A stretch of DNA of 64,000 nucleotides from Gymnodinialimonas ulvae (GTDB lineage Bacteria; Pseudomonadota; Alphaproteobacteria; Rhodobacterales; Rhodobacteraceae): the NCBI RefSeq assembly GCF_037543845.1, contig NZ_JBBIFX010000002.1:124001-188000 (forward strand), given 5' to 3'. Shown piece after piece: positions 28,019 to 35,398 of this stretch (positions within the stretch are counted from its first letter, which is position 1; each line of letters opens with the position of its first letter). The position numbers and the translations under genes are program-made. The notes under the pieces are model-generated. The model made no database searches. It saw only the letters and a list, made by a program, of their open reading frames with translations, and was not told the origin of the DNA.

Positions 28019-29103
28019 GCAGAGGTCTCCTTTAGGGCCCCGGGATTAGACCAAGGGGGCAATCTGTTTTTTCCGGGAAAGACGGGCAGGGCGCGCATGA
28101 TCGCGCCGCGCATCGCCTCCCATTGCGCACCAAGCAAGACAAGGCCCGCTCCGAGCAGCAGGATGACGAAGAACGCACCTTCACCCTCCACCACCGAGAT
28201 GGAAAGCGCGACGACATATCCGACACCCGACACAAGGAACGATCGCCGGTCGATGATCACGGCAAAGACCGCCATCGCCGTGACGAACATAACAAGCGCC
28301 ACCTTCGATCCGGCATCGCCGTTCTCGAACAACGTCAGCGCCACAGTGTTCACAATCGCTGGCGCCGCAATCACATGCAGCCAAAAGCCCGACGCCGCCC
28401 GCCGCGTCACGCGGTGCGGGTCGCTCATGTCGAAGGCCATCGCGATGATCAGGCCGATCAAGCCCAAAACGATGGTCAAAACCGCAAATGGCCCATCCGC
28501 CGACAGCAGAAAGATATCTTCAACCGAAGTGGGCAACGCTCCGTTCAAGGTCGCAACGCCAAAGGCCACAACCACAACGCTGACCGCGATCAGGGCCACG
28601 GTGAACGGCACGCGGAAAAAGAAGTAATATCCAACCAGGGCAAGCCCCGCCAAACCGGCTGAGGTGATCAGGACCCCCTGCAGGTTCAGGTCCAGCATCG
28701 CACCAAAAGATCCGCTGAACTGCACCGCCGAAAGCCCGAACATGATCGCCAGTGCAATCGACGGTGCCACCATGCGCCGCCTAAGCGTGAAATACCGCGC
28801 CAAAAGCGCCACGCCGATCATCGAGACACAGCCGAAAACCATGCCCAGAACCCAGCCATTGGTTGCGGCCAGAAGCGAAAAGCCCGTCGCCCCCGACCAG
28901 CCCAGATAAAGCACCGTCAGGCCCACAACGATGAAGATCTCGTTGAACCCCTTGAACAACTCGAACGGTTCATCAAGCCCGGTCCGCCGCGCCCGCAAGC
29001 CGTCTCGCTCTTCGGCCAGGCTGATCAACGACGCGGCCTGCGCCTCGCTCATCAGACCGGCGCCCACAGCCGCCCGCAGATCATCGCGGGTGATCTGGCT
29101 CAT
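28015..29103 (-). CDS. Polytopic membrane protein of unknown function between hslV and hslU
   Basis: 362 residues. The soluble N-terminal about 45 residues are helical (RDDLRAAVGAGLMSEAQAAS). About ten hydrophobic helices follow, from FIVVGLTVLYLGW to FFVILLLGAGLVLLG, and the tail is short and cytosolic. The layout resembles DUF2157-like integral membrane proteins, but I cannot assign a family with certainty. Its start overlaps the hslV stop and its stop overlaps the hslU start, each by 4 bases. All three should therefore be translated together, and it should share the heat-shock promoter upstream of hslV. Confidence 0.75.
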   Translation of the reverse strand: MSQITRDDLRAAVGAGLMSEAQAASLISLAEERDGLRARRTGLDEPFELFKGFNEIFIVVGLTVLYLGWSGATGFSLLAATNGWVLGMVFGCVSMIGVALLARYFTLRRRMVAPSIALAIMFGLSAVQFSGSFGAMLDLNLQGVLITSAGLAGLALVGYYFFFRVPFTVALIAVSVVVVAFGVATLNGALPTSVEDIFLLSADGPFAVLTIVLGLIGLIIAMAFDMSDPHRVTRRAASGFWLHVIAAPAIVNTVALTLFENGDAGSKVALVMFVTAMAVFAVIIDRRSFLVSGVGYVVALSISVVEGEGAFFVILLLGAGLVLLGAQWEAMRGAIMRALPVFPGKNRLPPWSNPGALKETSA

Positions 29104-29657
29104 GCCTCGATCACTTCAACCGTCAGGTTGCCGTTGGTGTAAACGCAGATATCGGCCGCAATCTGCATCGCCTCGCGCGCAATCGTTTCGGCATCCTTGT
29201 CGGTGTCGAGCATCCCGCGCGCAGCGGCCAGCGCGAAGTTTCCGCCCGATCCGATCGCGGCAATCCCATGCTCCGGCTCTAACACGTCGCCCGCACCCGT
29301 GATGATGTAAAGCTCCGCCCCATCCGTCACGATCAACATCGCTTCCAGCTTCTGAAGGTACTTGTCCGTGCGCCAATCCTTGGCCAGATCCACGCTCGCG
29401 CGCTGCAATTGCCCCGGTGTCGCTTCAAGCTTGCTCTCCAGCCGCTCCAGAAGGGTGAACGCATCCGCCGTCGATCCCGCAAACCCGCAGACAACCTCGT
29501 ATCCGCCGGGCTGGAGCCTCCGCACTTTCCGCGCGCTGCCCTTGATCACGGTCTGGCCAAGGCTCACCTGCCCGTCACCGGCGACAACCACCTTGCCACC
29601 CTTGCGCACGCCAATGATCGTCGTGCCGTGCCAACCGGGGAATTCGTCTCGTGCCAT
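29100..29657 (-). CDS. hslV: ATP-dependent protease peptidase subunit HslV
   Basis: Proteasome-like threonine peptidase working with HslU. 185 residues. The N-terminus MARDEFPGWHGTTIIGVRKG shows that the catalytic threonine (Thr12) follows an 11-residue propeptide, rather than Met-Thr as in E. coli. VVVAGDGQVSLGQTVIKGSARKVRR and CGFAGSTADAFTLLERLE are conserved landmarks. The start at 29657 is chosen on family alignment and the GGAGGCCCC before it; a longer in-frame start at 29777 would run into crtC. It is 65 bases downstream of crtC, with its own RpoH-like promoter in the gap. Confidence 0.95.
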   Translation of the reverse strand: MARDEFPGWHGTTIIGVRKGGKVVVAGDGQVSLGQTVIKGSARKVRRLQPGGYEVVCGFAGSTADAFTLLERLESKLEATPGQLQRASVDLAKDWRTDKYLQKLEAMLIVTDGAELYIITGAGDVLEPEHGIAAIGSGGNFALAAARGMLDTDKDAETIAREAMQIAADICVYTNGNLTVEVIEA

Positions 29658-29682
29658 CGGGGCCTCCATTCGTTGACCGTCT

Positions 29683-29711
29683 ATATGGAGGGCCGCCGGG
29701 ATGGTCGCAAG
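29683..29711 (-). promoter_or_regulatory. RpoH (sigma-32) type promoter for hslV
   Basis: Read on the minus strand, CTTGCGA (29711-29705), 14 bases, then CTCCATAT (29690-29683). This closely matches the sigma-32 pattern CTTGAAA-N14-CCCCATNT and has the same geometry as the dnaK promoter. It lies entirely in the short gap after the crtC stop and gives a leader of about 20 bases. Confidence 0.6.
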
Positions 29712-29722
29712 CGCAGTGCGCC

Positions 29723-30631
29723 TTATGCCCACCGTCTGCGTCGCGGCACCCGCACGGCCAACATCGGCATCAACCACGGCCCCCGAAACCGATCCAGATC
29801 CAGCGCTTCATAGACCCCAACGGTTTCTTCCCCGTTGATCTTCGTCTTGATCGCCGAGCGGTTGTAAAACGGCGCGTCCAGCATGGCTTTGACCTGATGC
29901 GGGCGGAAATCCGCATCGGCCCGCGTCTCACGCCGAACCATCCACAAAGGGCGGTTTAGTCTCTGTTTCGGCGGCATCTTGATGGCATGTGGCGTCCCAT
30001 CGCTGGCAAACCCGACCCCCGTGGCAAGGGTCGTCCCGTCGCGCCGCTCAAGGTCGTAGAAACACGCCGACCCGTCCCGCAACGGAAACCGCCCCCAGGT
30101 CCAGTAATTGAAATCCGCCTCCAACGCGCGCGTGCCGAAATTCGCATCGAAATACCCGTGCCCGGACCATTTCCACCCCGCCCGGTTCAGATCGACCTCG
30201 ATCCGCGCGGTCGGCGCAAATGGGCGCCAGACATGTGCGCCATCCTCGCTCAACAACATCTCCCGATCCGTCAACGCGCTCGGATGCACCGTCACCGTTC
30301 CGCTTACCTTCTGCGCATGCGGCGTGCTCATCTCGTCGATCTGCACCTCCAGCCGGTCGCCTTTCCAGACCATCGCACTTGGCCCGATCTGCAACCTGTC
30401 CCGCGACAGGCCAAGCGCCTCTTCACCCCGATCCGTCATCGTCCACCGCCCGCCGCGCCCATAGGTCACCACGTTCAGGCAGCAGTGATTGGCCGGGTTC
30501 TCCCGCCCGCTCCAGCGATACCAGGGCGAGAAAACCGACCCTATGAAGCCGATGATCGAGATGGCGCGCGTGCCGCAATCGCTGATCCCGTCGACATACC
30601 ACCAAGCGTAGCCGTCGCTTGGGACGTCGAT
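29723..30631 (-). CDS. crtC: Hydroxyneurosporene synthase / carotenoid 1,2-hydratase CrtC
   Basis: Adds water across the C-1,2 double bond of neurosporene or lycopene-type carotenoids in the spheroidene pathway. Conserved CrtC signatures are GYAWWYVDGISDCGTRAISI, FIGSVFSPWYRWSG, NPANHCCLNVVTYG, HGYFDANFGTRALEADFNYW and MVRRETRADADF. The start is problematic. No ATG, GTG or TTG exists in frame between 30931 and the conserved GYAWWYVDG. By similarity the protein should begin at IDVPSDGYAWW, where the codon is ATC (30631), giving 302 residues. The only standard start is an ATG at 30931 (402 residues), which would add 100 residues lying opposite conserved crtD sequence. Overlaps crtD by about 90 bases. 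Confidence 0.88.
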   Translation of the reverse strand: MDVPSDGYAWWYVDGISDCGTRAISIIGFIGSVFSPWYRWSGRENPANHCCLNVVTYGRGGRWTMTDRGEEALGLSRDRLQIGPSAMVWKGDRLEVQIDEMSTPHAQKVSGTVTVHPSALTDREMLLSEDGAHVWRPFAPTARIEVDLNRAGWKWSGHGYFDANFGTRALEADFNYWTWGRFPLRDGSACFYDLERRDGTTLATGVGFASDGTPHAIKMPPKQRLNRPLWMVRRETRADADFRPHQVKAMLDAPFYNRSAIKTKINGEETVGVYEALDLDRFRGPWLMPMLAVRVPRRRRWA

Positions 30632-32100
30632 ATCAAAGCAAGGTCGCTCCGTATCGCCTCTGCCGCGTGCTTCCCGGAGAGGCAGGCCATCGGAATCCCC
30701 GCTCCCGGATGCGCCCCGCCCCCCGCCAGGTACAGGCCTCGGATCGCCGTCCGCGCCGTGGGTCTTTGAAACGTCGCGTTCATCCCGTGCGGGCTCCGCC
30801 CGTAAAGGGAACCGTCCGATGCCGGAAAGGTTCGGTCGAAGTCCAGCGGTGTGGTCAGCGCGGTCGTCCCGGGCCGAGGGGAGAAGGTCAGACCCATCGC
30901 CTGTAACGTCTCGAACGTGCGTGTTCGACATGTATTTCTCTCCTCTTGGGTCGTTTTGTGGCCGGGTGGTCCGTTCATGATAATCTCGAACCGTTGCGGC
31001 CCGGGTGTCCCGTGATCCTGCGCGCAGACATAAAGCGTCGCGTCGCGCGGCATCTTGCCCTTCGACAGATCGCCAAACTCAACCTTGGGATCCGCGCAGA
31101 AGAACACGTTGTGATGCGCCAGATCGACGCCGCTGGGCTCTGCCGCAAAGCCCCAGACAAAGGCGGAATAGCTTCGCGGCTCCGTGCCCACCCTCGGTAT
31201 GGCCCCTGTCACGGCCTCGCCAAGATACCCGTCACGCAGCGCCTTCGGATCGCCGTTGAACACAACCAGATCGCAGGGCAGGGCGCGTCCATCCCCCAGG
31301 CGCACCTCGCGAACACCACCTTCACCGGCCTCGATCCGCTCCACCGCCGTCCCGAATTCAAACGAAACACCCTTCGCCTGCGCCACCCGCATCATCGCCT
31401 GCGCCAGCCCGTGCAGTCCGCCGTCAACCGCCCAGACGCCCTGCGCCTCCGAATGCCAGATCAGGCCTAGAACCGCCGGGCTCTGATACGGCGAGCCGCC
31501 CACATAGGTCGCATACCGCCCGAACAATTGCCGCAACCGCGCATCGCTGAACCGCATCGCAAGCTTCCGCGCAAGGCTCAGCCCCGGCGCCATCGCGGGG
31601 ATCAGACGCGGACTCTTCATCACACGCGCCGCCAATTGCCCGAACGCAGGCGCGCCCGCCTGCATCACCGGCGCATCGAACGCCTCGTAAAGCCGCTTCG
31701 CCTCCGCTGAAAACGCCCGAAATTCGCGCGCGGATTTTGCCCCGGCGAAATCGCCAACCGCCTCCGCACTCCGCTCCGGCTCATCAAACAGGTCCAGCGT
31801 CGATCCATCCCGCCACCAATGCCGCGCCAAAAGTGCATCGCGGTGCAGCGTCACATGATCGCTCAGCCGTTCGCCCACATCCGCAAACAGCGCCTCGAAC
31901 ACCGGCCGCATCGTCAAAACCGTTGGCCCGATATCGACCGGCCCCGCCACCGAAGGTGCGGTGCGCATTTTGCCCCCCGGGTGATCCGCCATTTCTATGA
32001 CATGCACGTCCAACCCCTGCGCCGCCAGACGCAAAGCAGCCGAGAGCCCGCCGATTCCGGCGCCGATCACCACAACTCGGGTCAGTCGCTTGTCCTCCAC
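30541..32100 (-). CDS. crtD: 1-hydroxycarotenoid 3,4-desaturase (methoxyneurosporene dehydrogenase) CrtD
   Basis: FAD-dependent phytoene-desaturase-family enzyme that introduces the C-3,4 double bond in spheroidene synthesis. The FAD loop is VVVIGAGIGGLSAALRLAAQ. The carotenoid oxidoreductase signature is GLYLAGGGAHPGAGIPMACL near the C-terminus, and VWAVDGGLHGLAQAMMRVA is also typical. The start is uncertain among GTG 32139, GTG 32100 and CTG 32085. The CTG has a strong GGAGGA seven bases upstream and gives the family-like MTRVVVIGAG. I list GTG 32100 as the most upstream standard codon close to the domain. Divergent from crtE across two PpsR operators. Confidence 0.93.
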   Translation of the reverse strand: MEDKRLTRVVVIGAGIGGLSAALRLAAQGLDVHVIEMADHPGGKMRTAPSVAGPVDIGPTVLTMRPVFEALFADVGERLSDHVTLHRDALLARHWWRDGSTLDLFDEPERSAEAVGDFAGAKSAREFRAFSAEAKRLYEAFDAPVMQAGAPAFGQLAARVMKSPRLIPAMAPGLSLARKLAMRFSDARLRQLFGRYATYVGGSPYQSPAVLGLIWHSEAQGVWAVDGGLHGLAQAMMRVAQAKGVSFEFGTAVERIEAGEGGVREVRLGDGRALPCDLVVFNGDPKALRDGYLGEAVTGAIPRVGTEPRSYSAFVWGFAAEPSGVDLAHHNVFFCADPKVEFGDLSKGKMPRDATLYVCAQDHGTPGPQRFEIIMNGPPGHKTTQEERNTCRTRTFETLQAMGLTFSPRPGTTALTTPLDFDRTFPASDGSLYGRSPHGMNATFQRPTARTAIRGLYLAGGGAHPGAGIPMACLSGKHAAEAIRSDLALISTSQATATLGGMSTGSAIAARAPSRSSAS

Positions 32101-32204
32101 GCCGGGTCTGGAAAAAGACGCATTACCAATGCCCTGCACCGATTTCGGTGCTGTAGGGACATTGACGAAAGATCCATTCTTGCGGCTTTTCCAGAACGCA
32201 TATG

Positions 32205-32222
32205 TGTCAGCTTATGTTGACA
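32205..32222. promoter_or_regulatory. PpsR/CrtJ operator, crtD-crtE promoter, site 1
   Basis: TGT-N12-ACA match (TGTCAGCTTATGTTGACA). It includes TTGACA, a possible -35 for crtE. PpsR represses photosynthesis genes under high oxygen by binding pairs of this motif. Confidence 0.8.
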
Positions 32223-32235
32223 CGTCGCTCTGATA

Positions 32236-32253
32236 TGTCCAGTCTGATTTACA
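32236..32253. promoter_or_regulatory. PpsR/CrtJ operator, crtD-crtE promoter, site 2
   Basis: Second TGT-N12-ACA (TGTCCAGTCTGATTTACA). The site centres are 31 bases apart, about three helical turns, so two PpsR dimers would sit on the same DNA face and control both divergent units. Confidence 0.78.
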
Positions 32254-32302
32254 TATCGGGTGTCACAGGACGCCCCCGAATCTCGTGACCGGAGGTCAGG
32301 CC

Positions 32303-33175
32303 ATGCCGTTGAAATCCCGCATCGAAAGCGCCATCGCGGCGGCCATCGCCGAAGGGCAGGGCGCGCTTGCCCCGCCCAGGCTCGCCTCGGCACTCGACTA
32401 TGCCGTGAACCCGGGTGGCGCGCGGATCCGGCCCACGATCTGTCTCTCGGTTGCCTTGGCCTGCGGTGATGATCAGCCCACCTTGTCGAACGCTGCCGCT
32501 ACCGCGATCGAGCTGATCCATTGCGCCAGCCTCGTCCACGATGACATGCCCTGTTTCGACGATGCGGACACCCGCCGCGGCAAGACCTCCGTCCACAAGG
32601 CCTATGGCGAACCGCTTGCGCTGCTCACGGGCGATTCGCTTATCATTGCGTCGTTTGAAACGCTCACCCGCGCTGCCGAAGCCGACCCGATGCGCGCCAT
32701 CACGCTGCTGCGGGTATTGGGCGAATCGACCGGCATGCCGGGCGGGATCTGCGCGGGTCAGGGCTGGGAGAGTGAGGATAAGATCGACCTCTCCGCCTAT
32801 CACCGCGCCAAGACCGGCGCGCTCTTTACGGCCGCCACCCGTATGGGTGCGGCAAGCGCCGGTGAGTATCCCGAACCCTGGACCGAGCTTGGCGCCCGCA
32901 TTGGCGAAGCCTTCCAGGTCGCGGATGATCTGCGCGACGCACTTTATGATGAAGCCACCCTGGGCAAGCCCGCCCATCAGGATGAAATTCACGACCGCCC
33001 CAACGCCGTCAGCACCTATGGCGTGCGCGGCGCGATTACCCATCTCGAAGACATTCTATCCGGCGCGATTTCGTCGATACCATCCTGCCCCGGCGAAGCA
33101 ATGCTCGCCGAAATGGTCCGCAAAACGGCCGAGCGGCTCACCCCCGTCATGCCCCCGGTTCAGGCCGCCGAGTAG
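32303..33175 (+). CDS. crtE: Geranylgeranyl diphosphate synthase CrtE
   Basis: Prenyl transferase giving GGPP, the precursor of both carotenoids and the bacteriochlorophyll tail. 290 residues. The first aspartate-rich motif is HDDMPCFDDADTRRGK (residues 79-94) and the second is FQVADDLRDALYDEAT near 215. The ATG at 32303 follows GGAGGTCAGGCC at proper spacing; a GTG six codons earlier is possible but sits on the ribosome site. The stop is immediately followed by the crtF ATG with no gap. Confidence 0.95.
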   Translation: MPLKSRIESAIAAAIAEGQGALAPPRLASALDYAVNPGGARIRPTICLSVALACGDDQPTLSNAAATAIELIHCASLVHDDMPCFDDADTRRGKTSVHKAYGEPLALLTGDSLIIASFETLTRAAEADPMRAITLLRVLGESTGMPGGICAGQGWESEDKIDLSAYHRAKTGALFTAATRMGAASAGEYPEPWTELGARIGEAFQVADDLRDALYDEATLGKPAHQDEIHDRPNAVSTYGVRGAITHLEDILSGAISSIPSCPGEAMLAEMVRKTAERLTPVMPPVQAAE

Positions 33176-34312
33176 ATGGCACTTGCCGACCCCGACACTC
33201 CGCGCCCGTCCCTGAAGGATCGCCTTTACGCTTGGCGCACCGCGCTCATCGGGTCGCGCCGGTTCCAACAACGCGCCGCGCGCCTGCCCATCGCCCGCAC
33301 CATCGCGCGACAGGATGGCGAAGCACTCTTCGATCTGGTTGCGGGCTTTGTGCACAGTCAGGTCCTGATGGCCTTTGTGCAATTCGACCTGCCCCATCAC
33401 CTCGCGTCTCAACCTCGTACATTGGCTGATCTTTCGACCCGGACCGGCATAACAGAGCCGCGCCTACAACGTCTGGCCCAAGCCGCCAGTGCTCTTGGCC
33501 TGATGGCGCGTCAATCCGATGGCCGCTATGCGCTGGGCCGTCTGGGTGCCGCACTGCCCGGCATTCCCGGCCTGCAACAGATGATCCGGCACCACGATGT
33601 CCTCTACCGCGATCTTTCCGATCCGGTCGCGTTTTTCCGCGATGGCTCCGACACCGAGCTGGCGCAGTTCTGGCCCTATGTTTTTGGTGCCACCGGCAAA
33701 GCCGACCCCGAAGTCGCCGCCACCTATTCCGAGCTTATGGCCGACAGTCAGACCCTCGTCGCCGAAGAAGCCCTCGCCCATCTGGACCTCTCCAAGACCC
33801 GCACGCTCCTCGACGTCGGCGGCGGCACCGGCGTGTTCCTGACCGCCGCGGCCCATGCTAATCCCCACCTGTCGCTGCAACTCTTTGACCTGCCCGAAGT
33901 CGTTGACCCCGCCACCGCCCGGTTCGAGCGCGAAGGCCTCTCCGCCCGCGCCACGATCACCGGCGGATCCTTCCGCAGCGATCCCCTTCCCACCGGTGCC
34001 GACACGATCAGCCTCGTGCGCGTGCTCTACGATCACGCCGACGAAACGATTACCGCCCTTCTCGCTAAGGTCCACGACACCCTGCCATCCGGCGGGCGGA
34101 TCATCGTGGCCGAACCGATGTCCGGTGGCGCGACCCCGACCCGCGCGGGGGACGCGTATTTCGGGATCTACTGCATGGCCATGCAAACCGGTCGCGCCCG
34201 CTCCGTCGATGAGATCGCGGCGCATCTTGAAGCCGCCGGTTTTGTTGGGATTTCCCCTGTGAAAACAAGACGCCCCTTCGTGACGGGCCTTGTCGATGCC
34301 CGCAAACTGTAA
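33176..34312 (+). CDS. crtF: Hydroxyneurosporene O-methyltransferase CrtF
   Basis: SAM-dependent methylation of the carotenoid 1-hydroxyl group, making the methoxy group of spheroidene or spirilloxanthin. 378 residues. An N-terminal dimerisation and winged-helix region (QFDLPHHLASQPRTLADLST) precedes the methyltransferase fold. The SAM loop is LLDVGGGTGVFLTAAA near residue 205, and VRVLYDHADETITALL and IIVAEPMSGG follow. Forms a crtE-crtF operon under the PpsR operators upstream. Confidence 0.93.
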   Translation: MALADPDTPRPSLKDRLYAWRTALIGSRRFQQRAARLPIARTIARQDGEALFDLVAGFVHSQVLMAFVQFDLPHHLASQPRTLADLSTRTGITEPRLQRLAQAASALGLMARQSDGRYALGRLGAALPGIPGLQQMIRHHDVLYRDLSDPVAFFRDGSDTELAQFWPYVFGATGKADPEVAATYSELMADSQTLVAEEALAHLDLSKTRTLLDVGGGTGVFLTAAAHANPHLSLQLFDLPEVVDPATARFEREGLSARATITGGSFRSDPLPTGADTISLVRVLYDHADETITALLAKVHDTLPSGGRIIVAEPMSGGATPTRAGDAYFGIYCMAMQTGRARSVDEIAAHLEAAGFVGISPVKTRRPFVTGLVDARKL

Positions 34313-34338
34313 ACCTGGGCGAACAGTTTCTCAGATAA

Positions 34339-34356
34339 TGTCTATTCTGATTGACA
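34339..34356. promoter_or_regulatory. PpsR/CrtJ operator, bchC promoter, site 1
   Basis: TGT-N12-ACA (TGTCTATTCTGATTGACA). Its right arm contains TTGACA (34351-34356), a consensus -35 element for the bchCXYZ-puf transcript. Confidence 0.85.
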
Positions 34357-34364
34357 TCACATAG

Positions 34365-34382
34365 TGTCAGGTTAAACTGACA
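34365..34382. promoter_or_regulatory. PpsR/CrtJ operator, bchC promoter, site 2
   Basis: TGT-N12-ACA (TGTCAGGTTAAACTGACA), exactly 8 bases after site 1, the classic tandem spacing. TAAACT (34373-34378), 16 bases after the -35, could be the -10, so this site would cover it. Confidence 0.85.
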
Positions 34383-34456
34383 CCTAAGGAATTGCGCCCC
34401 GAGATTCTGTCTCACCAGTCCGGCGCACCAACGACCATCAAGGGGAGATACGGCAC

Positions 34457-35398
34457 TTGCAGAGCTCGGCCGTCATATTGGAAGGCCCCAAGGCACTGAG
34501 CCTTGGCACCATCGACCTCACCGCGCCCGGCGCGGGTGATCTGGTCGTTGACGTGCGCCATTCCGGTATCTCCACTGGGACCGAAAAGCTCTTCTGGTCC
34601 GGCCAGATGCCGCCGTTCCCGGGAATGGGCTATCCGCTTGTGCCCGGCTACGAGGCCGCTGGCGAAGTGGTCGAAGCCGCTCCCGGCACTGCCTTCAAAC
34701 CCGGCGATCTTGTCTTCGTGCCCGGCGCCAATTGCTACGGCGATGTGAAGGGCTTGTTCGGCGGAGCGTCCAATCGCCTTGTGACTGCTTCGGACCGCGT
34801 CGTGAAAATCGACGCCGCGCTCAAGGCCGAAGGCGCGCTCCTCGCGCTGGCCGCCACGGCACGTCACGCGATGGCGGGCCTCGACAAGGCACTGCCGGAA
34901 CTCATCGTCGGTCACGGCGTGTTTGGCCGCCTGCTGGCGCGGCTTACCATCGCCGCCGGTGGCAAGCCGCCCACCGTCTGGGAAATCGACACCGATCGTC
35001 AGGCCGGAGCCACCGGCTACAACGTCGTCCATCCCGATGAGGATGAGCGCCGCGATTACACCTGCATCTACGATGCCTCCGGGCAATCCGACCTGCTCAA
35101 TACGCTGATCTCGCGCCTGACCAAAGGCGGCGAAATCGTGCTGGCCGGGTTCTACCCCGAGCCGCTGTCCTTTGGCTTCCCGCCCGCTTTCATGCGCGAG
35201 GCGCGGCTGCGCATTGCCGCCGAATGGACGCGCGACGACCTCGTCGCAACGCGCGACCTGATCGACCACGGCGCGCTCAGCCTCGATGGGCTGATCACAC
35301 ATACACGGCCCGCGACCGACGCGGCGAACGCGTATCAGACCGCGTTCGAGGATCCCGCCTGCCTGAAAATGATTCTGAATTGGGAGGCCACGGCATGA
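34457..35398 (+). CDS. bchC: 3-hydroxyethyl bacteriochlorophyllide a dehydrogenase BchC
   Basis: Oxidises the C-3 hydroxyethyl group to acetyl in bacteriochlorophyll a synthesis. 313 residues of the zinc-alcohol-dehydrogenase-like fold with GISTGTEKLFWSGQMPPFPG and VPGYEAAGEVVEAAPG in the N-terminal half. The start codon is TTG at 34457 with AGGGGAG about ten bases upstream; no better in-frame start exists nearby. First gene of the long bchCXYZ-pufQBALMC unit, overlapping bchX by 4 bases. Confidence 0.94.
   Translation: MQSSAVILEGPKALSLGTIDLTAPGAGDLVVDVRHSGISTGTEKLFWSGQMPPFPGMGYPLVPGYEAAGEVVEAAPGTAFKPGDLVFVPGANCYGDVKGLFGGASNRLVTASDRVVKIDAALKAEGALLALAATARHAMAGLDKALPELIVGHGVFGRLLARLTIAAGGKPPTVWEIDTDRQAGATGYNVVHPDEDERRDYTCIYDASGQSDLLNTLISRLTKGGEIVLAGFYPEPLSFGFPPAFMREARLRIAAEWTRDDLVATRDLIDHGALSLDGLITHTRPATDAANAYQTAFEDPACLKMILNWEATA

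Noticed and set aside
30631..30931. N-terminal 100-residue extension of CrtC from the ATG at 30931
   Set aside because: The extra residues are Gly, Arg and Asp rich, unlike any CrtC, and overlie conserved crtD codons; kept only as an alternative start.
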